Assembly (NCBI GenBank): GCA_027422505.1 | Contig: JAPQWV010000005.1 | Coordinates: forward strand, 6,825,501-6,889,500 | DNA from: Craterostigma plantagineum | Taxonomy: Eukaryota; Streptophyta; Magnoliopsida; Lamiales; Linderniaceae | Direction: 5' to 3' | Length of the DNA stretch: 64,000 nt | Shown here: positions 1 to 10,786 of the stretch, in pieces | Numbering within the stretch: position 1 is the stretch's first letter | Layout: every line of letters begins with the position of its first letter | The notes under the pieces: model-generated | The model's database searches: none | Told to the model about the DNA's origin: nothing | Seen by the model: the letters and a program-made list of their open reading frames with translations, nothing else | Position numbers and translations under genes: made by a program

Positions 1-1495
1 GGAGCGGTGGTGGATGCAACTATGGGACCTCCTGCTGTGGTGGCTGAGAAGCCCGCTGAAGGGCAAGTGGCTGAGGTGCCCGCCGAAGCGGTGGTGGCTG
101 AGAAGCCCGCTGAAGCGGTGGTGGCTGAGGTTCAATCTGTTGCTGTGGTGGCTGAGGAGCATGCCGTTGCTGAGATGCCGCGGGAGCAACCTGCTGTCGA
201 GGTTGATGTTACTGTACAATCAGTGGTTCATCAAATATTGAAATCGTTCACGATTGCGACGGTTGATCAAGAATATAAACAATATGTTGCGGCGAAGGAT
301 GCTCTTGAGGCCGGATCAATTGCAAGGACCGTCATGGGAAGGGATAACCGCAAAAAGAAGAAGCTGGCCGACTTCGTAACGCCTCCAGGGAGCACACCGC
401 CAGTGAAGAAGCAGCGCAAGGGTGCAAAGGGCGCAACAAAGGAGGCACCGATCGAGGTCGTATCGGGTATATGGGTGGATCCTCCGGCAGAGATGTACAA
501 AGGCACGCTCGATAGAGATTTTGAGGGAAAGGCATCCCTATCCCCGAAGCAGAAAGAGGTGGTAGACTGCTTCATTGCAAACGCCAACTTCAAGTAAGTT
601 GTTTGATTATGTTTTATATGTGGTGTTATTATATTTATTTTTGAATTCCTTGTAAATGTAGTTCCATTGTATGGGAGGACAACATCCACCGTGTGCACGG
701 GTTTCATTTGGTGGAAATGGTGAAGGGGAATGCTATTGCGTCCGATGTGATAGATGCATGGTTTAAATACCTGATTCGGTGGATCCCGACTCCGGCACGT
801 ACCTCCTTCCTTCCTATGTTTCGGTGAGTATTGATTTCTTCGAATATCGTGTCTTAAATTTTGTGGACTTACGTTGAACTTTGATTAATTCTCAGCAAAA
901 TATCGAAGCTATATTGTCAAGACCGGGGAGGCGTCTCCAGGTAGGAAACAAAAGGGGCATGGAGACATTGTTGGAAAAATTGTCTCCCATTACCAAGACA
1001 CAGTTAGAGCATTTTCGGACGAAAGTACAGTCCGAATGCAAGTTTGTTGCGCTACCATTGAACAATCACAATCATTGGCATCTGCTTGTACTCGATGTCG
1101 AAAATAGGAGTTGGCAGCATTATAATTCAATGAGAGGGCCGACAGGAACTGTTGTTGCAAACCGTTGTGTAAGTACGATTTGCATGGTAATTGGGTGGTC
1201 TGTTATGTGAGTTGAAAGTGATGCGTTGATTATTATGTTACAGGCGCTTGCACTTGGACATTATTTGAAGCACGTGGGGTTGGATATGAAGTTTGCTTCA
1301 ACTGCCATGCCTAAGATTTGTCGCCAGCAAGACGAGGATAGCTTGGATTGTGGCCCGTGGGTGTGTATGTTTGGGTACGCATTGTTGAAAGATGATGTTG
1401 GTACATGGGATGAAATCAACAGGTCCGGCGACATCAAATCATATCGGGCGCAGATCTTAGCTGGTTTGTTAGAATTTGCTGCTATGTGTGTCTGA
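1..1495 (+). CDS. Ulp1-like SUMO protease of a MULE (5' partial)
   Basis: Coding sequence is already open at base 1 and runs in segments of about 1-593, 662-823, 896-1168 and 1244-1495. The N-terminal part is low-complexity with repeated VVAEKPAEA/VVAE units. The C-terminal part is a C48-family (Ulp1) peptidase: NHNHWHLLVLD carries the catalytic His and the Asp, and QQDEDSLDCGPWVCMFGY carries the Gln and the nucleophile Cys in the DCGPW context. In plants such proteases mostly belong to transposons, and the transposase downstream on the same strand supports that here. Exons 1 and 2 join in phase; the exon 2 to 3 join does not on my reading, so a frameshift or a missed splice site is possible. 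Its role in transposition is unknown. Confidence 0.75.
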
Positions 1496-1584
1496 GATAT
1501 GCGTAGAAGTTTGTTTTGAACAAAATCTAGCTTATGTTGCTGACAATGTGTGCATGTTTCCGGTAGAATCGTCATATTTTCTGC

Positions 1585-2600
1585 AGTAACAGTTCAAAGT
1601 ATATCTAGTAACAATTTAACAAGATTAATAACCATGAGCAAGTAATCAGGTAACAGAACATTACGTGACAAGTAACAGATAACGCTGTTGCAGTAACAAC
1701 TTAATATGTAATTAGATTCGTTTATTATTTTCAAACTTTATACAGTAAACACGCTAAAATCGATATAACAGGTAAATTCACGAAGTGATAGATAAAAATA
1801 TGTTAATTTATGTGAATGATTTCCGTGGATGTTTTGTTGGAATTGAAGTTCTTTACAGATTTCATACAGTAACAGTTCAACGTATACAAAGTAACAAATT
1901 AACAATAATAATAACAACGCTCTTATATCGCCGTAACAGACTATTACGTATCGAGTAACGGATAACGCAGTTACAATAACAATTTAATATGTAATCCCTT
2001 TAGTTTATTATTTTAAAATTTTATACCATTAATCCGCTAAAACATGTAAATTCACGAAGTTTTATATAAAAATATGTTAGTTTGTGCTTAGGAGTTCCGT
2101 GGAGTTTTTGTTGGAATTGAAGAAGTTGAAGTATAGAGTGTGAAAACAAGTAGCACTCTTCTTGAGAGGATGGTCATCCATGGACGAATTGATTCTACGT
2201 ACACAAACTGGGTACATACGATCTTTTACTGATAATTTTACAGTACAAATGGTCGGCCTAACATAATTGGTTCATCAACGTTAATGACATATTCAATTAA
2301 TCTTAAACGTAAACCTCATGTTCTTTACTGATTTCATGGAGTAACAGTTCAACGTATAAAAAGTAACAAATTAACAAGAATAATAACAACGCTCTTGAGT
2401 TCCGGTAACAGACTATCACGTATCGAGTAACATATAACGCTGTTGCAATAACAATTTAACGTGTAATCCCTGGCGTACTTACTGCTTTTCCCGCCCAAAA
2501 TTCATCTCATGATGGTTGTCCCGCCAGAATATTCAATGCTGATTTAGTAACATATGTAGGCAACATAGTAACAGATATTTTAAGTACTAGTAACGGAACC
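1585..2600 (+). repeat. GTAACA-rich spacer repeats between Ulp1 and transposase genes
   Basis: A phrase beginning GTAACAGTTCAA recurs at 1585, 1869 and 2341. Each is followed by similar text with many GTAACA/AATAACA words, so the spacer contains at least three diverged copies of one unit. No credible coding frame is present. The same hexamer dominates the tandem block at 5.2-6.4 kb of this element. Confidence 0.75.
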
Positions 2601-2702
2601 TGAAATTTTTACAGATGCCGCCAATGCGAAAAAAGTACACCACAATTTCCTCTAAACCCTATTTCAACAACGTAAATCATCTATCTTCTTCATTTACTGC
2701 CT

Positions 2703-5072
2703 TTGACCGTATCAATGGTCCCCACTATGTCAACAATACAAGATTCGATTCTTGCTCTGTGTGCTTATAAAAGCGAATTTTTTTTGTTGGAGGTAAGAGA
2801 AACATCATCTTTAACAGACCTCTTATTACTAGTTACCCAGCGTTTCTCAGACGTCGATAGTAGCTCCATCTCCTTGAGATACAAATCACCTCTTAACAAC
2901 ACCACAATGCAATTGCTTATGGATAATGATGTGAAGTTCATGGTGAGGTTGCACCACGAGCTGAAATTGAAGGTCATAGACATTATTGCAACTGAACACG
3001 GGAATACAACTGAGGATATGCCATCTCAGGTCGGGCAATCTCAAGCTGAATGTTTGGCTCTGGCCAATGGGAACTCAGTCGACTTTTGGATTCGGTGCAT
3101 TGTGGGTGAAGGGCAAGTCTTTGAGGGTTCTAATGAGTTTCGAAGCAAGCTTAAAAGGCATGCCGTTGCGAGCAGAAAGTCTTTCAAGTATATAAAAAAT
3201 GACGTTAAGAAGATCATCGTAGTATGCAACGTAGAAGGATGTAGATGGAGGATATACGCAGCTCACCGGCAATGTGATGGTCTGTTTAGCATAAAAAACT
3301 GCAACCTCAACCACACTTGCGGATAATCCAGTTTACTAATGAGAGACCACCCAAAAGCCGATGCAAAATTGGTTGCCGAGTTGGTTCAGCCGAAGCTGAG
3401 CACGGAGCCTCTCTACAAGCCACGCACTATGAAGAATGATATGTTGCGGGAATACGGGATTGAAATACCATATCACCGAGCTTGGTCAGCGAAAGAAATA
3501 GCGTTGAAAAATATTCATGGGATTCAAAGAGGTTCATATGATAAATTAAGGTGGTATTGCAATGCTGTGCTTCGAACAAATCCAGGTTCATTGGCAGATT
3601 GTGAACTTCATCCTGAAACAAACAAATTTAAGAGAATGTTTGTGAGTTTCAATGCGTGTATAATTGGGTTTATAAGGGGTTGTAGACTACTACTCTTCCT
3701 TGATGGTACACAAATCAAGAATAAGCACAAAGGGTGCTTACTTACTGCTGTGTCAAAAGATGGAAATGATGGATTGTTTACTGTGGCTTTCGCAGGTTTT
3801 GTTATTTTCTTACAATAATTTGTTATTTTCGTAGCTTATTTGTTATTATCTATTCATAATTTGTTATTGGACAATGGCTGATGCAGAAACATCACCTAAC
3901 TGGGAGTGGTTTCTTTTGAAACTGAGGCATCTCTTGTCCTATTATGGAAGAGACAACTTCGGAGATTATACATTTTTTTCCGACCGGCATGAAGGATTGG
4001 TTCAAGGCGTTCCCTCGGTATTTCCAGGGTCTCACCATGCATATTGTTTAAGGCATGTCATTGACAATTTCAAGACTGAGGTACATTATCATGTATTGTT
4101 ATTTATAGACTCATTTCAGTTAAAATGTTAGTGATGTATTGTTATGTCAGACGAGGTTTTTGTTTTCCTCCACTATCTGTACAGGTATTGCGAAAGTACC
4201 CATATAAGAACAAGAAACGTTGGACAACAAAGTTCAAGAAGGCAGCTTACTCTCCTTACTTGGAGGATTTCAGAACATTTCTTACGGAGTTTCAAATGGC
4301 ATTTCCCGGACACTCAAACTTCATAGGAAAGACGAATCCTAATTGTTGTGCTAACTCCTTATTTCGTGGCCGACTATGGGGCATAATTGACAACAACATT
4401 GCGGAAAGTTGGAATAGTTGGGTTCGTGAGGCTAGGGCGCTACCTATTGTTAGTTTGGTCGACGAGATAAGACGGAAGACAATGATCATGATGAACGACA
4501 AACGCATGGAAGCACACAAACAACTAAGCCGTTTGTGTACGAAGCCTGAGAACAAACTGAAATTAAGCATCGATGAATCTCGAACATTGGAGGTCGATAG
4601 GTCTGGTGGATGGCAGTTCGAGGTTTCAGAAAAGGGGATAACATATGCCGTAGATTTAAACAACAAGAGATGTTCTTGCCGACACTTCGATTTACAGGGG
4701 CTTCCGTGTAAGCATGCATGCGCATGCATTCTTTCAATGGGCCTTTCTCCATATGACTTCTGCGACAGCTATTACAGTTTAGCGAAATACCGGGAGGCAT
4801 ACCAGGGTTCTATAAATCCAATTCCTTCTAACTTTGCAATTGAAGATCCTATACCCGAAGACGTCGTGGAACCAGACGTTCAAAGACCCCAGTCCGTCCA
4901 CGATCTAAAAGAATTCCTTCACAAGTTCAAGACACTCGTCCACTCAAGTGTGGAAGATGTAAAGGGTCGGGCACAATCGCCGAACATGCAAAGAAGCAAT
5001 TTAACGTTTGCAGTATTCTTTTTGTCTTTTGTTGGCCAATTTGATATCAATTTGTCCTTTTTCTCTAATTGA
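2703..5072 (+). pseudogene. MURA-type MULE transposase, broken by an in-frame stop
   Basis: Homologous segments lie at 2703-3326, 3339-3795, 3874-4080 and about 4185-5072. In order they hold an N-terminal MuDR/PB1-like region, a Cys/His DNA-binding region ending NHTC, and the DDE catalytic domain. First Asp is in LFLDGTQIKNKHKG, second in FFSDRHEGL followed by HAYCLRH, and Glu in NNIAESWNSW. A SWIM zinc finger (CSCRHFDLQGLPCKHACA) ends the domain. All three acidic residues and the zinc ligands remain. A TAA stop at about 3324-3326 interrupts the frame in the DNA-binding region, and the intron near 3795-3870 has no proper AG acceptor at the expected join. The intron before 4185 has normal borders. 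I read this as a recently decayed transposase. Confidence 0.8.
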
Positions 5073-5244
5073 TATCAATTGGTAAGTTTTTGGCTACTCG
5101 TTGTGTACGTATTGGATGTTTCTGCAGATTATAACACATTACGTGCACAGAGTAACATTTCTTTCATATCTGGTAACAATTTCGTTCAGCATAATAACGG
5201 TTGTGAAACCACTAGTAACGATATTGATACTAACAGTAACAGAT

Positions 5245-6370
5245 TTGGTACCCGGAGTAACAGTTTGGACACAGTATAAATATACCCAAATTATTGGGTC
5301 GACCGTATTTTCGCGAAATTAAAATCCGAAAGTCGGACGAACGAGCAAATAATGTGCACCATGGAGCTGCCCATACTATAGGTACTTCGAATTTATACAT
5401 ATTAGATGTAATCGTTGCCAAAAACGGCTTTGATTTCGTCATATTTTCGGTAATTACAACCCTACACATGCTAACAAATAATAAAAGTTAAATAACGGAT
5501 ATGGCAGTCCAAGTAACGAATCCTGTGGACTGAGTAACATATTTGGTACTACGAGTAACTGTTTGGGCACAGTATAAATATTCCTAAATTATGGAGGTCG
5601 ACCGTATTTTCGCGAAATTGAAAGATGAACATCGGACGAACGAGGAAACAATGTGCCGCGCCGAGCTTCCCATACTATGGGTTCTTCGAATTTATACATA
5701 TTAGATGTAATTGTTGACAAAAACGGCTTTGATTTCATCTTATTTTCGCAAGTTAGAATCCTAGACACAGTAACAATTAAATACTGTTAAATAACGGATC
5801 TGGCAGACACAGTAACGAGTTTGGTGAACTGAGTAACAACATTTATACTACAAGTAACAGTTTGGACAGTATAAATATTCCCATTATTGTGGTCGACCGT
5901 ATTTTCGCAAAATTAAGAGACGAACGTCGGAGGAACGACCAAACAATGTGCAGCACCGACCTTTCCATACTATGGCTACTTCGAATTTATACATAGTAGA
6001 TGTAATCGTTGCCAAAAACGGCTTTGATTTCATCTTATTTTCACAAATTAGAACACGACACATGGTAACAGTTAAGTTTAGTTGCAATAACTGTTTTGAG
6101 AGACATAGTAACGATACTGGCACAACAGGTAACAAATTTGACATGCTAGTAACAGTCTGGATACAGTAAAAATATACCCAAAATCGGGGTCGACCGTATT
6201 TTCGCCAAATTGAAAGATGAAAGTCGGTCGAACGAGCAAACAATGAACCGAACCGAGCTATACATAATATGGGTACTTCGAATTTTTACATATTAGAAGT
6301 AATCGGTGCCAAAAAAGGCTTTGATTTCAACTTATTTTCGCATATTAGAACCCTAAATAGAAAGATAAAA
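5245..6370 (+). repeat. ~297-bp tandem units with GTAACA motifs (four copies)
   Basis: The word GTCGACCGTATTTTCGC (last copy slightly varied) occurs at about 5298, 5597, 5892 and 6189, a spacing of 295-299 bp. Each is followed by a conserved phrase near TTCGAATTTATACAT and by GCTTTGATTTC, and preceded by a cluster of GTAACA words. The array sits just inside the right terminal region of the MULE, where transposase-binding repeats would be expected. Short open frames here are artefacts of the repeats. Confidence 0.85.
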
Positions 6371-6783
6371 ACTCATACAAATCTCACATCTTGCTTCATC
6401 AATACCACTATACATCCTACATTACACGCCGAAATTGATTGGTTAGTGGGCATTCGAAATTTCGGACCTCGATTCACTGTAAAAACGAGATTCGTAAAAT
6501 AAATACTCAGTCGATAACAATTTTCTTCACCAAAGTAACAGATAAAGTATGAAAAATAACATTTCACTGGACTTTTATAACAATATAGCAAAAAGCATAA
6601 CAGAAAGTCGACGAAAAATAACTATTAGTTCGGTATGTAAGGATGGGTATTTTCGTCAATACATATTTTTCGTCCTTATCTGTGCCATTTTCAAAAAAGT
6701 TGGTCCTTTAAACTATTGTGGACTCTGACAGGTACTGAACCCTTTACGAAACTTCTGACTGGGGCCTGACTACAAATTTCCCC

Positions 6784-8351
6784 TAAAATTAAAATATCCT
6801 GAGAACTTCCAAGTAAAGGTAGATTTTTTTTTCGTCCCGAGGTCAAATAAAGGTAGATTAACACAACAGATATTGTAATATTATGTCTTTTGTTATTTCT
6901 ATTCTATGCATGGAATTAAACAAAGATATCCATACTATTATATAATTGGTTTGGAGTGGATATAAACTGCCACATTTTGATGTGTAACTTATTTACAATT
7001 TAGTTCCTCATTTGTAATTTTATTAAGTAAGTATTTTCATATCACTCCTAATTTTTTATTTACTGTACTTATGCCTCTATAACTAAGTTTCTTTTTATAT
7101 ATATAAAAGTTATTCATCTTAAACACAAAAAATTATAATTTCAAATTTTAAATAATTTTATTGTAAGCACACACATCGGGCGTGCAAAAAGTACTAGCTG
7201 TACTAATATGTCTTTTACGCTTAATTGGTTATTTACAATTTTGCCCATTCTAATTTATTAGTTTATTCTTAAAATTTTTTAAATAACTTAATTAATAATA
7301 AAAATGTTCAAGCATAAAGTTTGATATATATTTTCACACGGGTTGCTAAATACACAAGTATGAATAAAATATTCGTTTCAATTGTTAAAATGATAAGGGC
7401 TGATTAATTTATTTCCATTACTGGTTAGGAGGTGCCTAAGATAAAATAACATGGATAAGAAACTTAGAATATGTGAAGTTTTGTAAGGCTAGATTGACAA
7501 ACTAGGTGGCGTGAACGATACATTACATACTGTCTAATTTATTTCATTAATTTCAAGAAAGAATAATAAAAACAGCTAATTTTTTATTACAATTTTTTTT
7601 AAAAAAATATTCACTACATAAGATATATAAGGAAGAAAAAAAGAAGAGTTGATTCTCGATTCTCGACAACTTATGAAAAAGTCTGATATTTTATTTTGTG
7701 AAAAATTTTATCAACCGATATTATGGACATCATCAACAAAGTGAAGTGCCTTTTTTTTTTTTTACCAATGCATCTCCTATAAAAACGTAAAACTAAGAAG
7801 CAAAAGGAAAAAATAATGATACTTATCTATAGTAAGGAATGATTTATAATTTACCTATCCAAGCAACACAAAGAGAAAAAAAAAAGACAAATTACCTACA
7901 AATGGCAACTTATTGGAACGGTGGGTTGAATGAGAGAGCATTCACATTGAATGGAATGGAATGGAATGGGACTTGGCTTGGAAATGATGACGTCATTTGG
8001 AACGAACGAACGTCAGGTTTGGAAACAGGTATGTGCTGTGGTTTGGAGTGCCTTATGTTCTTTAACGTGTGACGTTTTGCTTCTTTGAATACCATGTAAA
8101 TCAATATATAAATGTGCAATGTATGTATGATAAGGTGCTTTTTTCTCCTTCGTCTTCTTCACACTAATCTAAGTTCATTCACGGCGCATTGAAGAGTACT
8201 CTATTATTCACCAAGATCAGTTCATTCACGACCACGCGCAGTAAATATGTGAGTTTGATTTCATGTCTCGCTCGACGTGTTTTTCATGTTCGTTTTATGA
8301 ACTGATCTTAGTCGATCGACTGCGTTTATGGCTGTGTTGTTGGGATTTTTT
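6784..8351. other. AT-rich intergenic DNA
   Basis: No gene is recognisable. A hairpin (7167-7185, GCACAC.../...GCGTGC) followed by CTAG at 7193-7196 resembles a Helitron 3' end and matches similar ends elsewhere in the window. The rest is AT-rich sequence with poly(A)/poly(T) runs. Confidence 0.5.
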
Positions 8352-8465
8352 CTCAATGATCTCGATCGTAGAAATTACAAGGTTATTGGTCATGTGCTTG
8401 ATGAGTTTCTCAATGATCTCGATCGTAGAAATTACAAGGTTACTGGTCATGTGCTTGATGAGTTT
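8352..8465 (+). repeat. Two tandem copies of a 57-bp unit
   Basis: Bases 8352-8408 and 8409-8465 are the same 57-bp unit with one visible difference (GGTTATTGG versus GGTTACTGG). A partial third copy (CAATGATCGG) follows. There is no convincing coding role. Confidence 0.85.
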
Positions 8466-8543
8466 CAATGATCGGTTTTTCAATTATCCACGAATAAGAT
8501 CGGTTGAGGGTGAACACTGAATGAATGGCTAGGGACTTTACGT

Positions 8544-8646
<103 letters not shown>

Positions 8647-8738
8647 ATTTCGGCGCAGAAATAATCAAAATTCTTAAAATCTAATAAAACATAATCGATG
8701 GATTGAATATCTTTGGTAAGGGTACGTTGATTTTACAG

Positions 8739-8842
8739 GGCCAGCGTTGTTGAGACTCGAGGCTCAGTAGTGGCCGCCGATGACGTCCGATGCTCCGAAG
8801 CCGGTGCATCGATACTCAAAATGGGTGGAAACGCCGTTGAGT
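8739..8842 (+). pseudogene. Gamma-glutamyltransferase gene fragment
   Basis: One frame reads VVETRGSVVAADD then VRCSEAGASILKMGGNAVE and stops. This resembles the start of the mature part of plant gamma-glutamyl transpeptidases, where a conserved segment reads approximately G-x-V-A-x-D-x-x-R-C-S...GG-N/H-A-x-D. The family Asp after NAV is Glu here, and a TAA follows at once. Nothing else of the ~600-residue enzyme is visible nearby. It is most likely a relic exon copied or stranded among repeats. Identification rests on about 33 residues. Confidence 0.55.
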
Positions 8843-9481
8843 AATTTGAGCTCGATAGATTTGAGAAACACATAAATCAAAGGGCATAAAAATTGTTGAA
8901 CGATTAACATTGATCTCGTCCGATCAATTCTAAAGGTGATGAGAGAAAAATAGGGTTGCGTTCACTGAATTTAGGATTTTTAGGATGTGAAAGGGTAATT
9001 TAGTCATTTCATTATTAGTAGTATGGGTATGATTAATAATCTCACCCAACCCAGTGAGATAAGTTATCTTGAATCCATTAGGTTATTGTAACGGGCCTCC
9101 TTATTATCTCGGGCTTAACCGATAAGATAATATTGGAAAGTGAACACGATAAATCCAGATTGTTGGGCCTTTATCTCACCTTATCCAGCAAACTAAGCAC
9201 GGCATTAAGATAAATATTTGGTTTGGATTATATTGGGCTGTGCTAGAAATTTTCTTTGACCCCGTCATAAGATCCTGGGTTTGCCACTGCGTGCTATATA
9301 GCAGGGGACCCGCCGCTACGTCTGCTGCACAGCATGGGGGGTTCACTACTATATAGCACGGGTTCCCTGCTCAGGCGGTTTGCGATCCTAGGAAAGGCAG
9401 TCGGCCGGCCGTAGGAGATTCGAGGCTTCAATGGTTAGAACGATTTTTATCAAGTAGTTTAATATATTCGAACGTTAATTT
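8843..9481. other. Intergenic repeats with an inverted repeat at 9290-9360
   Basis: CGTGCTATATAG (9290-9301) is matched by its reverse complement CTATATAGCACG (9349-9360) around a GC-rich loop, with further partial complementarity outside it. Bases about 9255-9289 end in GATCCTGGGTTTGCCACTG, similar to the right terminus of the hAT element at 50098-51101. No gene is seen. Confidence 0.5.
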
Positions 9482-10409
9482 AGCTCTCGTTTGGTTGACA
9501 TGATTATATTTAGGAGGATTGAAATAATTAAGAGATTTATATAAAACTAAATTAATGCGTATAATAAAATGTATGTTTGGTTAGTGAGTTTAAATAAACA
9601 AATTTGAGGAGGTGTGTTTATCTAGGGGTGTTCATTCGGTTATAACCGAACCGAACCGAACCGAACTTTCGGTTAACCGAAAGTTCGGTTCGAGGATTTC
9701 ATAAACCGAAAACCGAACCGAAATATTTCGGTTCGGTTTCGGTTTTTACCGAATTTTTTCGATTCGGTTCGGTTAACCGACCGAAAAACCGAATTTTAAT
9801 AAAAGAAATAAAAAAATATATAAACATGATTTATATTATAAAAATATACTATCATATGTAGAATTGTATAAAAATATTTAGCTAATTTTTTAATATTTTA
9901 TTTAATATGTTAATATGATTTAAATTATAAAAAAATATATTATCATATATATATTTGTATAATATTTTGAATAATATTTTTCATATTTTATAACATATGG
10001 TGGATATATTATTAATATAGAACATATAATAATATATGATTATATATTTTATATAATTATATATATGTATAGAAAAATAAAAAGTAATAATAAATTCGGT
10101 TTTTTCGGTTCGGTTCGGTTTACCGAGGTAGTAAACCGAAACCGAACCGAATTTTATTCGGTTATCAAAATGAAAACCGAATACCGAACCGAAAAATTTC
10201 GGTTCGGTATTCGGTTCGAACCGAAACTTCGGTTTCGGTTCGGTTCGGTCGGTTAACCGACATTTGAACACCCCTATGTTTATCTAACCCGTCTACATGG
10301 GTTTAGACTGGGCATATATAAACTCATATTTTAAATAAACATACGAACCAAACATACTAAGATATCTTAAACACACCTTTAAAATAGCTAAATACTCCAA
10401 CCAAACAAA
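9482..10409. mobile_element. Outer MITE (Tourist/PIF-like) split by a hAT MITE
   Basis: The ends carry inverted CTCGTTTGGTTG and CCAACCAAAC segments, and the inner sequence has inverted GTTTAAATAAAC-type words. The trinucleotide TTA flanks both sides, as in PIF/Harbinger MITEs. The element is interrupted by the hAT MITE at 9623-10276. Without the insertion it would be about 270 bp. Family assignment is tentative. Confidence 0.5.
9623..10276. mobile_element. hAT-type MITE, CGGTT arms, 8-bp TSD
   Basis: The ends are TAGGGGTGTTCA and its reverse complement TGAACACCCCTA. It is flanked by a perfect 8-bp duplication TGTTTATC (9615-9622 and 10277-10284), the hAT signature. Both arms are arrays of CGGTT/AACCG, and the core is AT-rich. 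It codes for nothing; predicted frames here are motif artefacts. Confidence 0.9.
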
Positions 10410-10786
10410 ACAGTTATCTGTGTATCTCTTTTTTACTTACCACTTGCATAGGCATTCTCTTCGATTATACCAAGAAACAAGCTGAGCCTTTTGCATGGAA
10501 TCATCTCGCGGAGCCTATGGGGTTGTTCAATAGGACTTTCTTTCATCAGAAATCGCCGAACGGTCGCTATTTCAAGACTCTGTGTTCGTTTTACTGAGAT
10601 TGTTTTGGGTTTGTGATGTATTCCACATCTAATCAAGGATTTGCAGGTCAGCTTCGTATGTGTAGTATCTAAATCCATATGCTGTTTGTTTTTCTTACAA
10701 AGTTTTCATACAGATTTCAGCTTTCAGATAATCGTTGCCACAGTTAAAGAGATAAATTGTTTCACTACTACTCGTCATAGTTCGAA

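Larger units (their letters stand above)
1..6783 (+). mobile_element. Mutator-like element carrying Ulp1 and MURA genes (left end outside window)
   Basis: The stretch holds a Ulp1-type cysteine protease gene, a spacer rich in GTAACA motifs, a MURA-type transposase and a block of ~297-bp tandem units. It ends in a terminal region that begins with GGGTATTTTCGTC (6645-6657) and closes near TTTCCCC (about 6783). The same terminal layout is seen in the element at 22589-24111, which supports the right boundary. MULEs that carry Ulp1-like genes are known from plants (KAONASHI/Ulp1-MULEs). The left terminus and target duplication lie outside the window, so length and family are not fixed. The transposase frame is broken, so this copy is probably not autonomous. 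Confidence 0.8.

Noticed and set aside
5245..6370. Possible CRISPR-like or satellite array
   Set aside because: Units of ~297 bp with no spacer structure in a plant nuclear MULE; explained as element tandem repeats.
10433..10678. 81-codon minus-strand frame downstream of the dioxygenase
   Set aside because: No recognisable domain and the dioxygenase frame already ends at 10787; more likely 3' flank.
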